Assembly (NCBI RefSeq): GCF_025148285.1 | Contig: NZ_CP102268.1 | Coordinates: 62,001 to 126,000 of the forward strand | Direction of reading: 5' to 3' | Source: Marvinbryantia formatexigens DSM 14469 | GTDB taxonomy: Bacteria > Bacillota > Clostridia > Lachnospirales > Lachnospiraceae | DNA length: 64,000 bases | Part shown: one piece after another, positions 16,740 to 25,256 of the stretch | Layout of the letters: each line of letters starts with the position of its first letter | How positions within the stretch are numbered: the first letter of the stretch is position 1 | The notes under the pieces: model-generated | What the model saw: only the letters and a program-made list of their open reading frames with translations | Told to the model about the DNA's origin: nothing | The model's database searches: none | Program-made: the position numbers and the translations under genes

Positions 16740-17588
16740 TTATGCGTGGATTTTCATGGCATTCAAAGCTCTTGCCGTACTGGAGGAATAGTGGTTGATA
16801 ATCTCACTGTGTCCGATGTCCAGTGTCGCAATCGCGTCCATATCTTTCCTGTCCAGAGCAAAATCCCAGATGTTTAAGTTTTCCTCCATCCGCTCCTTCC
16901 GGGCGGTTTTGGGAATGACAACAACACCTCTTTGTATATTCCATCGTAAAATAATCTGCGCCGTGCTCTTTTGGTACCTGGCAGCGATTTTGCTCAGAAG
17001 ACGATGCCGGAAGATATTTCGCTGCCCTTCCGAAAGAGGTCCCCATGCCTCCGGCTGTACCCTGTATCGTTTCATGGTCTGAATGGCGGAAGCCTGCTGA
17101 TAAAACGGATGGATTTCCACCTGGTTGACTGCCGGCTGTATTTCGTGGTTCGCGCACAAATCTACCAGACGGGCCTCATCAAAGTTACAGACCCCGATGG
17201 CACGGATGCTTCCCTCCCGGTACATTTCTTCCATTGCCCGCCATGCGCCGTAGTAATCCCCGAACGGCTGGTGAATCAGGTACAAATCCAGATAATCCAG
17301 TCCCAGCCGCTTCATGGAATCCACAGCAGCTTTTTTCGCCCCTTCATAGCTGGCATCCTGCACCCACAGCTTCGTGGTAATGAATAATTTTTCGCGGGGA
17401 ATACCGGATTTTTTAATTGTGGCTCCCACACCCTCCTCATTTCCATAGGCAGACGCCGTATCAAACAACCGGTATCCAACGGAAAGCGCGTCACTGACAC
17501 ATTTTTCGCATTCCTCCGACGGAATCTGAAACACGCCGTACCCTTCCTGGGGCATCTTTACCCCATTATTCAGCGTAATATACTCCAT
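16740..17588 (-). CDS. Aldo/keto reductase
   Basis: NAD(P)H-dependent reductase of aldehydes or ketones, soluble. I start at MEYITLNNGVKMPQ (AGGAGG upstream) giving 282 residues. The catalytic tetrad is visible: Asp and Tyr in FDTASAYGNEEGVG, Lys in TTKLWV and His in YLIHQPFGDYYG. The C-terminal nucleotide-binding segment VVIPKTARKERMEENLNIWDF is intact. It is closest to the 2,5-diketo-gluconate reductase type of the superfamily. It lies 24 bp after a secreted esterase gene on the same strand, so the two may be cotranscribed. Substrate not predictable. Confidence 0.92.
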   Translation of the reverse strand: MEYITLNNGVKMPQEGYGVFQIPSEECEKCVSDALSVGYRLFDTASAYGNEEGVGATIKKSGIPREKLFITTKLWVQDASYEGAKKAAVDSMKRLGLDYLDLYLIHQPFGDYYGAWRAMEEMYREGSIRAIGVCNFDEARLVDLCANHEIQPAVNQVEIHPFYQQASAIQTMKRYRVQPEAWGPLSEGQRNIFRHRLLSKIAARYQKSTAQIILRWNIQRGVVVIPKTARKERMEENLNIWDFALDRKDMDAIATLDIGHSEIINHYSSSTARALNAMKIHA

Positions 17589-17612
17589 ACGTATCCTCCT
17601 TACTGTGAGCAC

Positions 17613-18452
17613 TTATGTGTGAACGTACTCTGCGCCGCCTCCATGCTGGTTGCTGATTCCGCGTTCGGTGAAATACGAGCTGTCTTTGATGTCCAGCACC
17701 AGAAGATGATCGATTTCTGTCTCTGAGAGTCCCTGCTCCAGATACAGATTCCGCAGGGATTCATACGCTTCTCTTGTCGGTCCGGAGCCATAGTATTCAT
17801 CATCCTCACCGATAGCCAGATAGACCGGCAGACGTTTTTCCACCACCGGCTCATAATCCCCATCCCATCTGGAGCTGCAATGCAGATATGCAGTGAACAG
17901 TTCCGGTGCCTTTTCCAGCACCAGCGACATGGTTTCGCCGCCACCGGAATAGCCGTTGGCATAGACCCGGCCGGTATCTATGTTGTACCGCTGCAGAAGA
18001 TAACGTATCAGGGCTATGGTCTGGTCTGCCGATGTTTCTCCCCAGTCGTTAAGCTGCGGCGCGGCAATAATCATATTCTCATTATACTTCTGCGCTTCAA
18101 AGGCAAAGTCCTCTGATTCCAGGTTCACGCCCACCCCCTGGAAATACAGTCCTTCATATCCGGGCAGAGTAACAAATAAGGCATAAGATTCACTTCCGTC
18201 ATAGCTATCCGGAATATAAATGTGATAATGGATATCTCCGTCGTTTTCCGAATGAAGCACATTGTCCATCAAAAATCCACTATATTCTTCGGTTCCCGCC
18301 GTAACACGCCCGGATATGCTTTCTGTTTCCTGTGCAGTTGTTTCTGACGGAACAAATGTGTCCTTCGCCAAAGCTTCCGGCTGTCCGCAGACTGTTACGA
18401 AAGCTGCCAGAAACAGCGCCGCCAGCCCGGCTGAAATTTTAGTTTTCTTCAT
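17613..18452 (-). CDS. Secreted alpha/beta-hydrolase esterase
   Basis: Probably an exported carboxylesterase. I choose MKKTKISAGLAALF (AGGAGG nine bases upstream), giving 279 residues and a clear Sec signal peptide ending near ALAKD. A cysteine in TVCGQ is not in a good lipobox. The nucleophile elbow is GYSGGGE, preceded by a DTGRVYANGYSGG segment typical of PHB-depolymerase/feruloyl-esterase-like hydrolases; an acid lies in GEDDEYYG and the C-terminal His in ISNQHGGG. It is upstream of the aldo/keto reductase. An 80-bp element shared with the flavin reductase leader lies 100-180 bp upstream. Confidence 0.82.
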   Translation of the reverse strand: MKKTKISAGLAALFLAAFVTVCGQPEALAKDTFVPSETTAQETESISGRVTAGTEEYSGFLMDNVLHSENDGDIHYHIYIPDSYDGSESYALFVTLPGYEGLYFQGVGVNLESEDFAFEAQKYNENMIIAAPQLNDWGETSADQTIALIRYLLQRYNIDTGRVYANGYSGGGETMSLVLEKAPELFTAYLHCSSRWDGDYEPVVEKRLPVYLAIGEDDEYYGSGPTREAYESLRNLYLEQGLSETEIDHLLVLDIKDSSYFTERGISNQHGGGAEYVHT

Positions 18453-18550
18453 GTTCGCCATCCTCCTGTAGTCCATTGGATGCTATAATTTCCTGTAGAG
18501 AAATATGTTCATTTCTATAACGTGCCTTTGGATTTTTTTGTTTCCCTGTT

Positions 18551-18630
18551 TTCAAATACATTTTAGCTGATGGCTCTGGAAAAGTACAATGCCGATTCGT
18601 CAATTCACTATAATCTATGCGCATACTATA
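18551..18630 (-). repeat. 80-bp dispersed element, copy 1
   Basis: Aligns without gaps to 24081-24160 with 17 differences in 80 bases. It contains the palindrome TATGCGCATA (18616-18625) next to TATAAT, and in one minus-strand frame encodes MR-DYS...HCTFPE in both copies. Each copy lies 70-180 bp upstream of a minus-strand redox/esterase gene. The rest of the 18453-18811 gap shows nothing else recognisable. Confidence 0.7.
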
Positions 18631-18811
18631 TTTTCAAACAATTTCGACATCACTTTCTGTTTTTGAGCAAAGAAAAAGCCAGCAGATGGCATTCTGCTAT
18701 ACCGCCTGTTGGCTCCTGTCTCTCATCAAATTCCTGTTTCAAAATCCCCGTTTATACCGTCCCGATGATATATAATTTCTCTTTTTTCTATTCCACCATT
18801 TCTTTATAAGG

Positions 18812-18970
18812 TCAATCCAGAATGCCGCCAAATTCCAGCACATTCTCATATCCCATATCTGCCAGTTTCCGGGCTGCCTGCTTACTGCGCCTGCCGCTTC
18901 TGCAGTACACCAGTATCTTCTAATCTACTGGTATCCCATAGCTGATTTCTCCTCTTCGTCGTTTTCATGT
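18812..18970 (-). pseudogene. Rhodanese-like domain remnant
   Basis: The minus-strand frame reads EISYGIPVD, a TAG stop (18920-18922), then KILVYCRSGRRSKQAARK and LADMGYENVLEFGGILD before a TGA. This is the C-terminal half of a rhodanese (sulfurtransferase) domain with the active-site Cys loop CRSGRR. The first half is absent and the frame has an internal stop, so it is a dead remnant. Upstream up to 19068 nothing else recognisable is seen. Confidence 0.75.
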
Positions 18971-19068
18971 TTTTCTATCATTTTACAAATTGCTTCTACC
19001 GTCCGGCTCTGCCGGTTCGGATAAAAGCGGTAAACAGGAAGTTTTCCAACTCTACAAGTTGGAAGTTC

Positions 19069-19437
19069 TCAATCAATAATCTTATATCCTGCAGCATAAA
19101 GAACTTCCAGTCCATTTTGATAATTTTCCTTTTTTATCAATACATAGTCTGTGTTATAGGTGGATACTGCAAAAATCGAAATCCCTTTCTCAGCTAAAAC
19201 AGCAGCAATTTTAGCCAGTATTCCAATTAGTGAAAAATCCAAAATTCCCTGAATACGAAAAGCTTTCCAGCCATCATTACGTTTAATCGTATTTGCCGGG
19301 ACTTCACTTGTAATGCATACCAAGGATTTTTCCTCATCGGTTTTTCCAATAAAATTGTATTCCGAATCTAAGTTTACAAGTGAATAATCTTCCACCTGAC
19401 ATACTGAAAAGTCTTGATGTATCTTTTTTATCTCCAT
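19069..19437 (-). CDS. ACT-domain protein
   Basis: 122-residue protein started at MEIKKIHQDFSVCQVEDY, with GAGAGGT upstream. The sequence has two halves of ACT type, with the second helix/strand segment FSLIGILAKIAAVLAEKGIS followed by IFAVSTYNTDYVLIK, the pattern of the small stand-alone ACT proteins of Firmicutes. ACT domains bind amino acids or related ligands. The target is not known. It follows the HxlR gene in the same direction with a 60-bp gap and could be part of that transcription unit. Confidence 0.82.
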   Translation of the reverse strand: MEIKKIHQDFSVCQVEDYSLVNLDSEYNFIGKTDEEKSLVCITSEVPANTIKRNDGWKAFRIQGILDFSLIGILAKIAAVLAEKGISIFAVSTYNTDYVLIKKENYQNGLEVLYAAGYKIID

Positions 19438-19497
19438 ACTAACATACCTCTCATCTGCTTTTCTATTCTTGTTAAACAAAAATATCTAAAGAATAGA

Positions 19498-19860
19498 CTA
19501 CTCCTTATCTTTCTGCAAAAATTCAATATATTCCTGCCCCCAGTTTTGCAATGCCTCTATTACCGGATGAAACTTTTTTCCAATCTCTGTCAGAGAATAT
19601 TCCACTTTTGGCGGAATAGACTCGTATTGCTTTCGCTCCACCAATCCATTATCTACCAATGCTTTTAACTGAACAGACAATGTCGCATGTGTCATCTTTG
19701 GCATAAGACGTAAAAGACCATTGAAACGGATGGGACCATCTTCCAAATAGTGCATGATTAAAACAGCCCATTTTCCCGAAATCAGGCTCTGTGCTGTCGC
19801 ATAAGGACATTTCCCAAAGCGTTCTTCCATTGTCGAATCCGTTTCAAATAATCTCTCCAT
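19498..19860 (-). CDS. HxlR-family transcriptional regulator
   Basis: 120-residue winged-helix regulator. The family pattern is clear: Cys near the start in FGKCPYATAQ, the segment LISGKWAVLIMHYLEDGPIRF, and recognition region MTHATLSVQLKALVDNGLVERK. HxlR proteins sense electrophiles or oxidants through that conserved Cys and usually control an adjacent redox enzyme. Here the gene follows an FMN-binding oxidase-like gene by 11 bp, a common pairing, so it probably controls this small operon. GAGGT precedes the start. Confidence 0.9.
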   Translation of the reverse strand: MERLFETDSTMEERFGKCPYATAQSLISGKWAVLIMHYLEDGPIRFNGLLRLMPKMTHATLSVQLKALVDNGLVERKQYESIPPKVEYSLTEIGKKFHPVIEALQNWGQEYIEFLQKDKE

Positions 19861-19871
19861 CTCATTACCTC

Positions 19872-20273
19872 TTATACATCAAATTCATCCTTTAAATCCA
19901 GCATTCCACGAATCTCCGCATGACCATTTTCGAGATAGAACATTCCCATCTCCCAGCCATTCTTATCATACAGGCTCATAATCTGCGGCATTGCTGTACG
20001 CACCTTTTCCAAAAGAGCTTCATCTTTCACAATCTTTACAGTTCCATCATAACGCATAAACTCATTACCGCGAGCCGCCAATACCTCAACATGTGGATTT
20101 TTCATCAGCTGTGAAAAAACATTTTTGAATGTACCACATCCAAAATATAATTTACCATCATCTAACATATGGAAACCAAACGGACGCCCCTTTGGCTTAT
20201 CACCATCTATAGTTAGAAAATAAAATGTTTTTGCCTCATCTAAAAAACTGTTTACTTTTTCAATATTTGTCAT
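19872..20273 (-). CDS. Pyridoxamine 5'-phosphate oxidase-like FMN protein
   Basis: 133-residue split-barrel flavoprotein, started at MTNIEKVNSFLDEAKTF with AGGAGG upstream. Features of the PNPOx-like superfamily include TIDGDKPKGRPFGF, LYFGCGTFKNVFSQL and the C-terminal GHAEIRGMLDLKDEF. Such proteins bind FMN or F420-like cofactors and reduce varied substrates; they are often named general stress or nitroimidazole-resistance-like proteins. It is the first gene of a unit with the HxlR regulator. The actual substrate is unknown. Confidence 0.82.
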   Translation of the reverse strand: MTNIEKVNSFLDEAKTFYFLTIDGDKPKGRPFGFHMLDDGKLYFGCGTFKNVFSQLMKNPHVEVLAARGNEFMRYDGTVKIVKDEALLEKVRTAMPQIMSLYDKNGWEMGMFYLENGHAEIRGMLDLKDEFDV

Positions 20274-20422
20274 AGTGGTATCCTCCTTATTGTTGGTCAT
20301 ATTTTTGAACTAATATAATTATATGACCGCTAAGACAATCTATCAAGTACGATTATTTTTGATACCTGGTATCTTTGAGAATACCCATGTAAATTGATTT
20401 ATTATCTCTACAAATTCCGAAT

Positions 20423-20518
20423 TTAACCTTTCTTTTTACCCAAACAGGCACAGGCAAATGCAACAAATAATCCCAGTAATATCCATGAAAATGCCGCACT
20501 AAAAAAAACAAAAAGCAT
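20423..20518 (-). CDS. 31-residue membrane peptide
   Basis: A short frame with a very good ribosome site (AAAGGAGG, eight bases before ATG). The peptide starts MLFVFFSAAFSWILLGLF, continues VAFACACLG and ends KKKG, that is one membrane-spanning helix with two cysteines and a basic tail, the usual look of a bacterial small membrane protein. It is preceded by an AT-rich region with a TATGATAG-like -10. I do not recognise a family. It is the only gene I see in the 650-bp gap 20274-20929. Confidence 0.6.
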   Translation of the reverse strand: MLFVFFSAAFSWILLGLFVAFACACLGKKKG

Positions 20519-20770
20519 TTTCAATTCCTCCTTTCAAATTTCGATTTGTTGATGCTTCCATTCTATCATACTTTTCCTGTGTTTTCTATTCCTATCCAGC
20601 AAGGTCAATCAGCTCTTTTCTGACTGCACCTGTCCGTCACGCCCCTTATTCTTATATGACGGAATATGTCTTTGCACAGGATATACCAACATTGGCAGAA
20701 CCCCTAAACAAAATAAGCTGAATACATAAATACAGACTGAAATATTTCAGGTATTAAAACAAAGAAAACG

Positions 20771-20805
20771 GTCAACGTTGACAAACTCATATATTCTGTT
20801 AAAAT
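20771..20805 (+). promoter_or_regulatory. plsY promoter with overlapping palindrome
   Basis: TTGACA (20778-20783) and TAAAAT (20800-20805) are 16 bp apart. The -35 is part of the perfect 12-bp palindrome GTCAACGTTGAC (20771-20782), a good repressor or activator site. It lies 125 bp upstream of the plsY start and reads toward it. Confidence 0.55.
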
Positions 20806-20929
20806 AATACTACCGAAATTACAATTCTAAAGAAGATGCAGGGAGTATTGCGGGGATGTTCTGTAAAATGTGCGGCATTTCCTACATGAAATGAAAAAAT
20901 ATCAATCTTTATGAAGTAAGAGGTATTTT

Positions 20930-21523
20930 ATGAAAATCATAATACTATCCTTAGTGACTGGATATCTATTTGGCAGCTTTTTAACCGCAGAAGCAGTATC
21001 TTATAAATATCTTGGAAAAAGCATACGCTCCGTCGGAACCGGCAATCCGGGAATGGCGAATGTCATGTCACAGATTGGGAAAAAACAGGGATTTCTCGTC
21101 CTTATCGGTGATATTTTAAAAATACTTATCGCGATGCTTCTCGTGTGGATAATCACAGGGCGGACAAATACGGACCAGATTATTCTATATACTGGGTTTG
21201 GCGGGGTTCTCGGACATAATTACCCTTTCTGGCGGAAATTTCACGGCGGGAAAGGAGTAACTGTTACATGTACCTGGCTGATTGTATGGATGCCATTATG
21301 GGGAACTCTGTGCTGTCTGGCTGGCGGTATCATTACATTATTAACGGGATACCTGCCTCTTGGAGCTATTCTGATTCCTCTGATTGCCATACCATTTGCT
21401 TTTTGGCAAAAAGGTACTATTGGCGGATGTATTTTAATTCTTGCTTCTCTCATTATGCTCACAAAACACTATCATGGACTAATACGAATCATTCATGGAA
21501 AAGAACCTAAGAAATTCCGATGA
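20930..21523 (+). CDS. plsY: Acyl-phosphate:glycerol-3-phosphate acyltransferase PlsY
   Basis: Integral membrane enzyme of phospholipid synthesis that transfers the acyl group of acyl-phosphate to the sn-1 position of glycerol-3-phosphate. The 197-residue protein has the three conserved cytoplasmic motifs: GSFLTAE near the N-terminus, SVGTGNPGMANVM, and GHNYPFWRKFHGGKGV, with five or so hydrophobic helices between. The second motif has Met-Ala-Asn where housekeeping PlsY usually has Ala-Thr-Asn, so this may be a secondary copy. GAGGT precedes the ATG. A LysR gene follows 78 bp downstream on the same strand. Confidence 0.87.
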   Translation: MKIIILSLVTGYLFGSFLTAEAVSYKYLGKSIRSVGTGNPGMANVMSQIGKKQGFLVLIGDILKILIAMLLVWIITGRTNTDQIILYTGFGGVLGHNYPFWRKFHGGKGVTVTCTWLIVWMPLWGTLCCLAGGIITLLTGYLPLGAILIPLIAIPFAFWQKGTIGGCILILASLIMLTKHYHGLIRIIHGKEPKKFR

Positions 21524-21601
21524 AAAGTATGTTCTGTACTTTCATCTGCATGGGGCAAAAGAACTGCTAATCTGAAAACATACTGCAAAGGAGGATCTGT
21601 C

Positions 21602-22450
21602 ATGGCCGAATTAAATCAGTTTTACCAGCTGGTTGCCATTGCCGATACCGGCACACTGTCAAAAGCTGCCGAGATTGTTCATATCTCTCAGCCTGCGCTT
21701 ACACGTTCCATGCAGAAGCTGGAAGCCGAGTGGAATGTGACTCTGTTTGACCGGCAAAAAAATAAAATCACGCTGAATAAGACCGGAGAGCTTGCCGTCC
21801 AGCACGCCAGACGGATTCTGGACGATGTAAATACAATGACCGATGCAGTCCAGGCTTATGAGCGGAGCCTTCGCACCATTTCCATCGGTTCCTGCGCTCC
21901 CGGTCCTTTACTGGAATTGCTCCCGGAACTGACAGAGCGTTTCTATGGAATGGCTCTGAACTCTGAAACAACTGCTTCCGGACGTTTGCTCCCTGGATTG
22001 GAAAAGGGTACCTACCAGGTCATCATTACCGACCGGGAGGTAACTGCCCCGGACATTCTCTGCCGTCCGCTTTGTACGGAGGAGCTTTGCCTCACCGTTC
22101 CTCCCGCCCATCCCCTTGCAGGCTGCAAAGAAGGCATTTATCTGGATGACCTGGCAGGGGAAACTATGCTGCTGCTCAATGAAATCGGTATCTGGGAAGA
22201 ACGGGTAATCTCGAAAATGCCACAGACACACTTTATTCGCCAGGACCAGGATGAAGCCTTTTCAGCGCTCGTTCAGGCTTCCGCACTTCCTGCCTTTGCC
22301 TCCAATCTGACCTTAAAGCACAGCAAACGATGGGCAGAACGGACCAACCGTCTGGCACTTCCCATCCTCGACCCGGAAGCCCATATCACCTTTTATTGCT
22401 GTGTACATAAATCTCATAAGGCATATCTGCCGGGTCAGCGCATGGTATAA
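21602..22450 (+). CDS. LysR-family regulator downstream of plsY
   Basis: 282-residue LysR-type regulator with the winged helix-turn-helix at the N-terminus (QLVAIADTGTLSKAAEIV, then ISQPALTRSMQKLEAEWN) and a shortened effector domain ending near residue 270. AAGGAGG precedes the ATG. It follows plsY on the same strand and converges on the permease gene. Its target cannot be read from sequence; plsY with its palindromic promoter is one option. It is not closely similar to the LysR protein at 10094-11059. Confidence 0.88.
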   Translation: MAELNQFYQLVAIADTGTLSKAAEIVHISQPALTRSMQKLEAEWNVTLFDRQKNKITLNKTGELAVQHARRILDDVNTMTDAVQAYERSLRTISIGSCAPGPLLELLPELTERFYGMALNSETTASGRLLPGLEKGTYQVIITDREVTAPDILCRPLCTEELCLTVPPAHPLAGCKEGIYLDDLAGETMLLLNEIGIWEERVISKMPQTHFIRQDQDEAFSALVQASALPAFASNLTLKHSKRWAERTNRLALPILDPEAHITFYCCVHKSHKAYLPGQRMV

Positions 22451-22496
22451 CTATCCGGGCATACCGTAACGCAGATGCATTCATTTTTCCGGATGC

Positions 22497-23399
22497 CTAT
22501 ACCAGAAGATTTACCACCAGCCCGGTGGCAAGGGAAAATATCATCACAAATACAATATAAATTACAAAATTTCTGATTCCCAGAACGATTTTCAGCGCTC
22601 CCAGATTTGTAATCTTGGTGGACGGTCCGGTAATCATAAACGCCGCCGCGCTGCCCATGCTCATCCCATCCATCAGCCATGCCTGCAAAAGAGGAATGGT
22701 TCCTCCGCCGCAGGCATACAGCGGCACGCCAATAGTCGCAGCCATCAGGACACCGAACGCCTCGTTGCCGCCGAAGAAGGTCGTCATCAGATCCTCCGGC
22801 ACATAGCGCTGGAACACCGCGGACAAAAACACGCCGAACAGGAAATAAAGACCCGTCGCCCGGATATTCCGCCCGATATTTTTTATCAGACGCAGAAACA
22901 GATTTGGATCCGTGTCGTGATTATGAGGCTCCTCAAAGCCTGCAAAATTGAAAAACGGCTTTTCCCTGCAAAAGAAGTGGATCAACAATCCCGCCACGAT
23001 TCCGCAGATAAAGCAGGACACGATGCGGACTGCCAGAGCCGTCGTTCCCAGCGCCGTGCTGTAAATAATAAGCTGTGGGTTCAGCAGGATGGAACACATC
23101 ATGAAGGACGCCAGCCATTCATCCCGCATCCCGCTTCTTGAAAAAGAAGCCGCCAGCGGAATCGTTCCATACATACAAAGGGGCGAGGCAATCCCAAGGA
23201 GGCTTGCAGGTACAATTCCCACAAGCCCCATCCTGCTTTCACTCATGGAACGCAGGATGCCGTGAATCCTGTCCTTCAGAAAAACAGAAACACAGGAACC
23301 CAATACAATACCAAGAACCCAGTACCAGAAAATCTGCCGCAGCTGTACATCAAAATAGTACCAGAGATATACAAACTCCCGGTGCAGAATGTCAATCAT
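22497..23399 (-). CDS. ArsP/YraQ-type permease
   Basis: 300-residue membrane protein of the PF03773 permease family, related to ArsP, which exports trivalent organoarsenicals. It has two halves of about four helices with the repeated signatures SPLCMYGTIPLAASFSRSG and PLYACGGGTIPLLQAWLMDG, and a conserved ITGPSTKITNLGALKIVLG near the end. A hydrophilic loop with HNHD lies at about residues 155-165. No good Shine-Dalgarno sequence is seen before the ATG. Substrate may be a metalloid or other small solute; context (flavin reductase upstream) does not decide. Confidence 0.85.
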   Translation of the reverse strand: MIDILHREFVYLWYYFDVQLRQIFWYWVLGIVLGSCVSVFLKDRIHGILRSMSESRMGLVGIVPASLLGIASPLCMYGTIPLAASFSRSGMRDEWLASFMMCSILLNPQLIIYSTALGTTALAVRIVSCFICGIVAGLLIHFFCREKPFFNFAGFEEPHNHDTDPNLFLRLIKNIGRNIRATGLYFLFGVFLSAVFQRYVPEDLMTTFFGGNEAFGVLMAATIGVPLYACGGGTIPLLQAWLMDGMSMGSAAAFMITGPSTKITNLGALKIVLGIRNFVIYIVFVMIFSLATGLVVNLLV

Positions 23400-23452
23400 C
23401 GATGCTAACCATCTGCTTTGTTTCTGATTTTCATATGATTTCTCCGTTTCAC

Positions 23453-24013
23453 TTATTTCAACTGCGCTCCGTCTTTGAAAGCATTGCCAACGCGTTCGCC
23501 CAGTCTGTAGTAACCATAATGCACCGTATCGAAAATAATCGGACTGAACAGATCCAGACTGATTTCTCCGTCCTCGCCAAGTACCCGTTCATCCACGCTG
23601 ACATTGACGATTCGTCCCAGATACTTACTATCGTCAATCACTTTCACAAGCTCACATTCCAGAGTTACCGGAAGCTCGTTGATAACCGGAGCGTTGACAA
23701 AGCTGCTTTTTGTCGTGGTAAAGCCTGCTTTCTCCATTTTATCCGGCTCCTTGCTTCCAGATACAAGCCCCACGTAATCACAGGCAACCATATGCTCTGC
23801 ATCTGCCGCACTCACAGTAAATGCTCTGGTCACCAGAAGGTTTTCCGTGGTCTTATGTCTGGAGAGGTCGATGATAATCTCATCCCTGCCCACGATGCCG
23901 CCCCAGGCGGCGTTCATGGCATTTGCCTTCCCATTTTCATCATAAGTACCGATAATCAGAACCGGCTGTGGGAAAAGAAACGGTTTTGCTCCAAAATTTT
24001 TTCTTACTGACAT
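23453..24013 (-). CDS. Flavin reductase family protein
   Basis: 186-residue flavin-binding split-barrel protein, started at MSVRKNFGAKPFLFPQP with AGGAGG eight bases upstream. The family features are PVLIIGTYDENGKANAMNAAWGG, DLSRHKTTENL and AFTVSAADAEHMVACDYVGLVSG. Such proteins reduce flavins with NAD(P)H, or act on other substrates as FMN-bound reductases. The frame is open 80 codons further upstream through the 80-bp dispersed element, but that extension lacks a good ribosome site. A permease gene follows 53 bp downstream on the same strand. Confidence 0.88.
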   Translation of the reverse strand: MSVRKNFGAKPFLFPQPVLIIGTYDENGKANAMNAAWGGIVGRDEIIIDLSRHKTTENLLVTRAFTVSAADAEHMVACDYVGLVSGSKEPDKMEKAGFTTTKSSFVNAPVINELPVTLECELVKVIDDSKYLGRIVNVSVDERVLGEDGEISLDLFSPIIFDTVHYGYYRLGERVGNAFKDGAQLK

Positions 24014-24080
24014 TGCATTGTCCTCCTGTTTATTTTTATTATTAATAATTTCACTGTATCCAATATCCAGCTCATCTGCT

Positions 24081-24160
24081 TTCAAATCCATTTTAAACGA
24101 TAGCTCCGGAAAAGTACAGTGCCAATCAGGCAAGGTACTATAATCTGTGCGCATACTGTG
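24081..24160 (-). repeat. 80-bp dispersed element, copy 2
   Basis: Second copy of the element at 18551-18630, ungapped, 17 differences. It lies 68-147 bp upstream of the flavin reductase start. The palindrome is degenerate here (TGTGCGCATA). The minus-strand frame through it ends with LDIGYSEIIN, resembling the C-terminal tail of the aldo/keto reductase (DIGHSEIIN), which hints at an origin in a decayed reductase neighbour. Confidence 0.7.
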
Positions 24161-24170
24161 CATCACCCCG

Positions 24171-25208
24171 TTACTGTAATTGCCTTTGCCAGAATGCAAC
24201 GGCCTCATCAAGCCACCCCTCCGCCACCGTGCCGGTTCCCAGACCAAAACCATGAGAAAGCCCCGGATAGGAATGAAATTCCGTGTCGATTCCCAGAGCG
24301 CTCATGCCGTCAAGCCGCTGCTTCATCGTCCGCCAGCTGGCAATGCCGTCGCTTTCTCCCACCGTCGCAAAGGTTGCCGGGTCGCTTTTGCTGTATTCGC
24401 TAAGACCGGTATATTGCATGATAACTGCCGCGGGCTGGGGCAAGTCTTCCGCGCCAAAGACCGCCGTTCCATAGGAACCGACCCACGCCGCCATTCTGGC
24501 CCCGGCGCTGCCGCCCCACAGGGAATAGCCGTCTGTGTTTACTTCCAGTTCTTCCGCGTGTTCAAAAATAAACTGAATCGCCCGCGCCAGATCTTCACAG
24601 GCAGTCTGTGCACCGGGCCGGTAAATCAGTGCAAAGGCGTTATATCCCCGTCTGGAAAGCTCCAGCGCGTGGGGAAAGCTGTCCTGCATGGCTCCCACAT
24701 AGGCAAACGCCCCGCCCGCATTGCAGACGGCGAATCGTTCACCCGGTGTCCCCTTAAAGAAAAACAGCCCGGTATCTTCTTTTTCCGGGTCAGCCGCCTT
24801 CTCTTCCTCTGTGTAAATTTCATAAAAAATGGTATCCCCCAAAGCGGCGTGTTCCTTCATATAATTCGCGATTTTCACAGTTTCCTCCGGGTCAATATTC
24901 GTGTAATAGGTCAGATGCAGATCACCCAGCGTGTCTCCACTATAGTACCAGTCGTCCACCGGAAAGATAAGCCTGCCATAGTCCCCGAAAACAGGGTCAC
25001 TTATGACATCAGATATAGGGGTATCAACAATATAAAGACCGGTCGCCAATGCCCCTTCCATATCCTTTTGCTCATATTCCCCATCCATCGCGTTCGTTGT
25101 CATATCCTGCCCCTCCTGGGAATCATCCGATTCGGCTGAATTTCCACGTGCAGTCAGCGCCGTCATAAAAAGAACAGCCAGAATTCCCATTGCCATCGCC
25201 TGCTTCAT
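24171..25208 (-). CDS. Secreted alpha/beta-hydrolase
   Basis: 345-residue exported hydrolase, started at MKQAMAMGILAVLFMTAL with GGAGG nine bases upstream. It has a Sec signal peptide ending near TARGNSA and an acidic linker of about 30 residues. The nucleophile elbow is YSLWGGSAGARMAAW (GxSxG) and the C-terminal histidine is in LSHGFGLGTG, matching acetyl-xylan-esterase/BD-FAE-like hydrolases. It differs in sequence from the esterase at 17613-18452 but has the same overall plan. It ends just before the element upstream of the flavin reductase and is probably its own transcription unit. Confidence 0.82.
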   Translation of the reverse strand: MKQAMAMGILAVLFMTALTARGNSAESDDSQEGQDMTTNAMDGEYEQKDMEGALATGLYIVDTPISDVISDPVFGDYGRLIFPVDDWYYSGDTLGDLHLTYYTNIDPEETVKIANYMKEHAALGDTIFYEIYTEEEKAADPEKEDTGLFFFKGTPGERFAVCNAGGAFAYVGAMQDSFPHALELSRRGYNAFALIYRPGAQTACEDLARAIQFIFEHAEELEVNTDGYSLWGGSAGARMAAWVGSYGTAVFGAEDLPQPAAVIMQYTGLSEYSKSDPATFATVGESDGIASWRTMKQRLDGMSALGIDTEFHSYPGLSHGFGLGTGTVAEGWLDEAVAFWQRQLQ

Positions 25209-25256
25209 GCACGTATTCCTCCTTCGCAAGCTGCTTTCTGTCATTTGTTACCTATA

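Noticed and set aside
24014-24253. 80-residue N-terminal extension of the flavin reductase
   Set aside because: The extension crosses the dispersed element, lacks a ribosome site, and the start at 24013 has AGGAGG and matches the family start.
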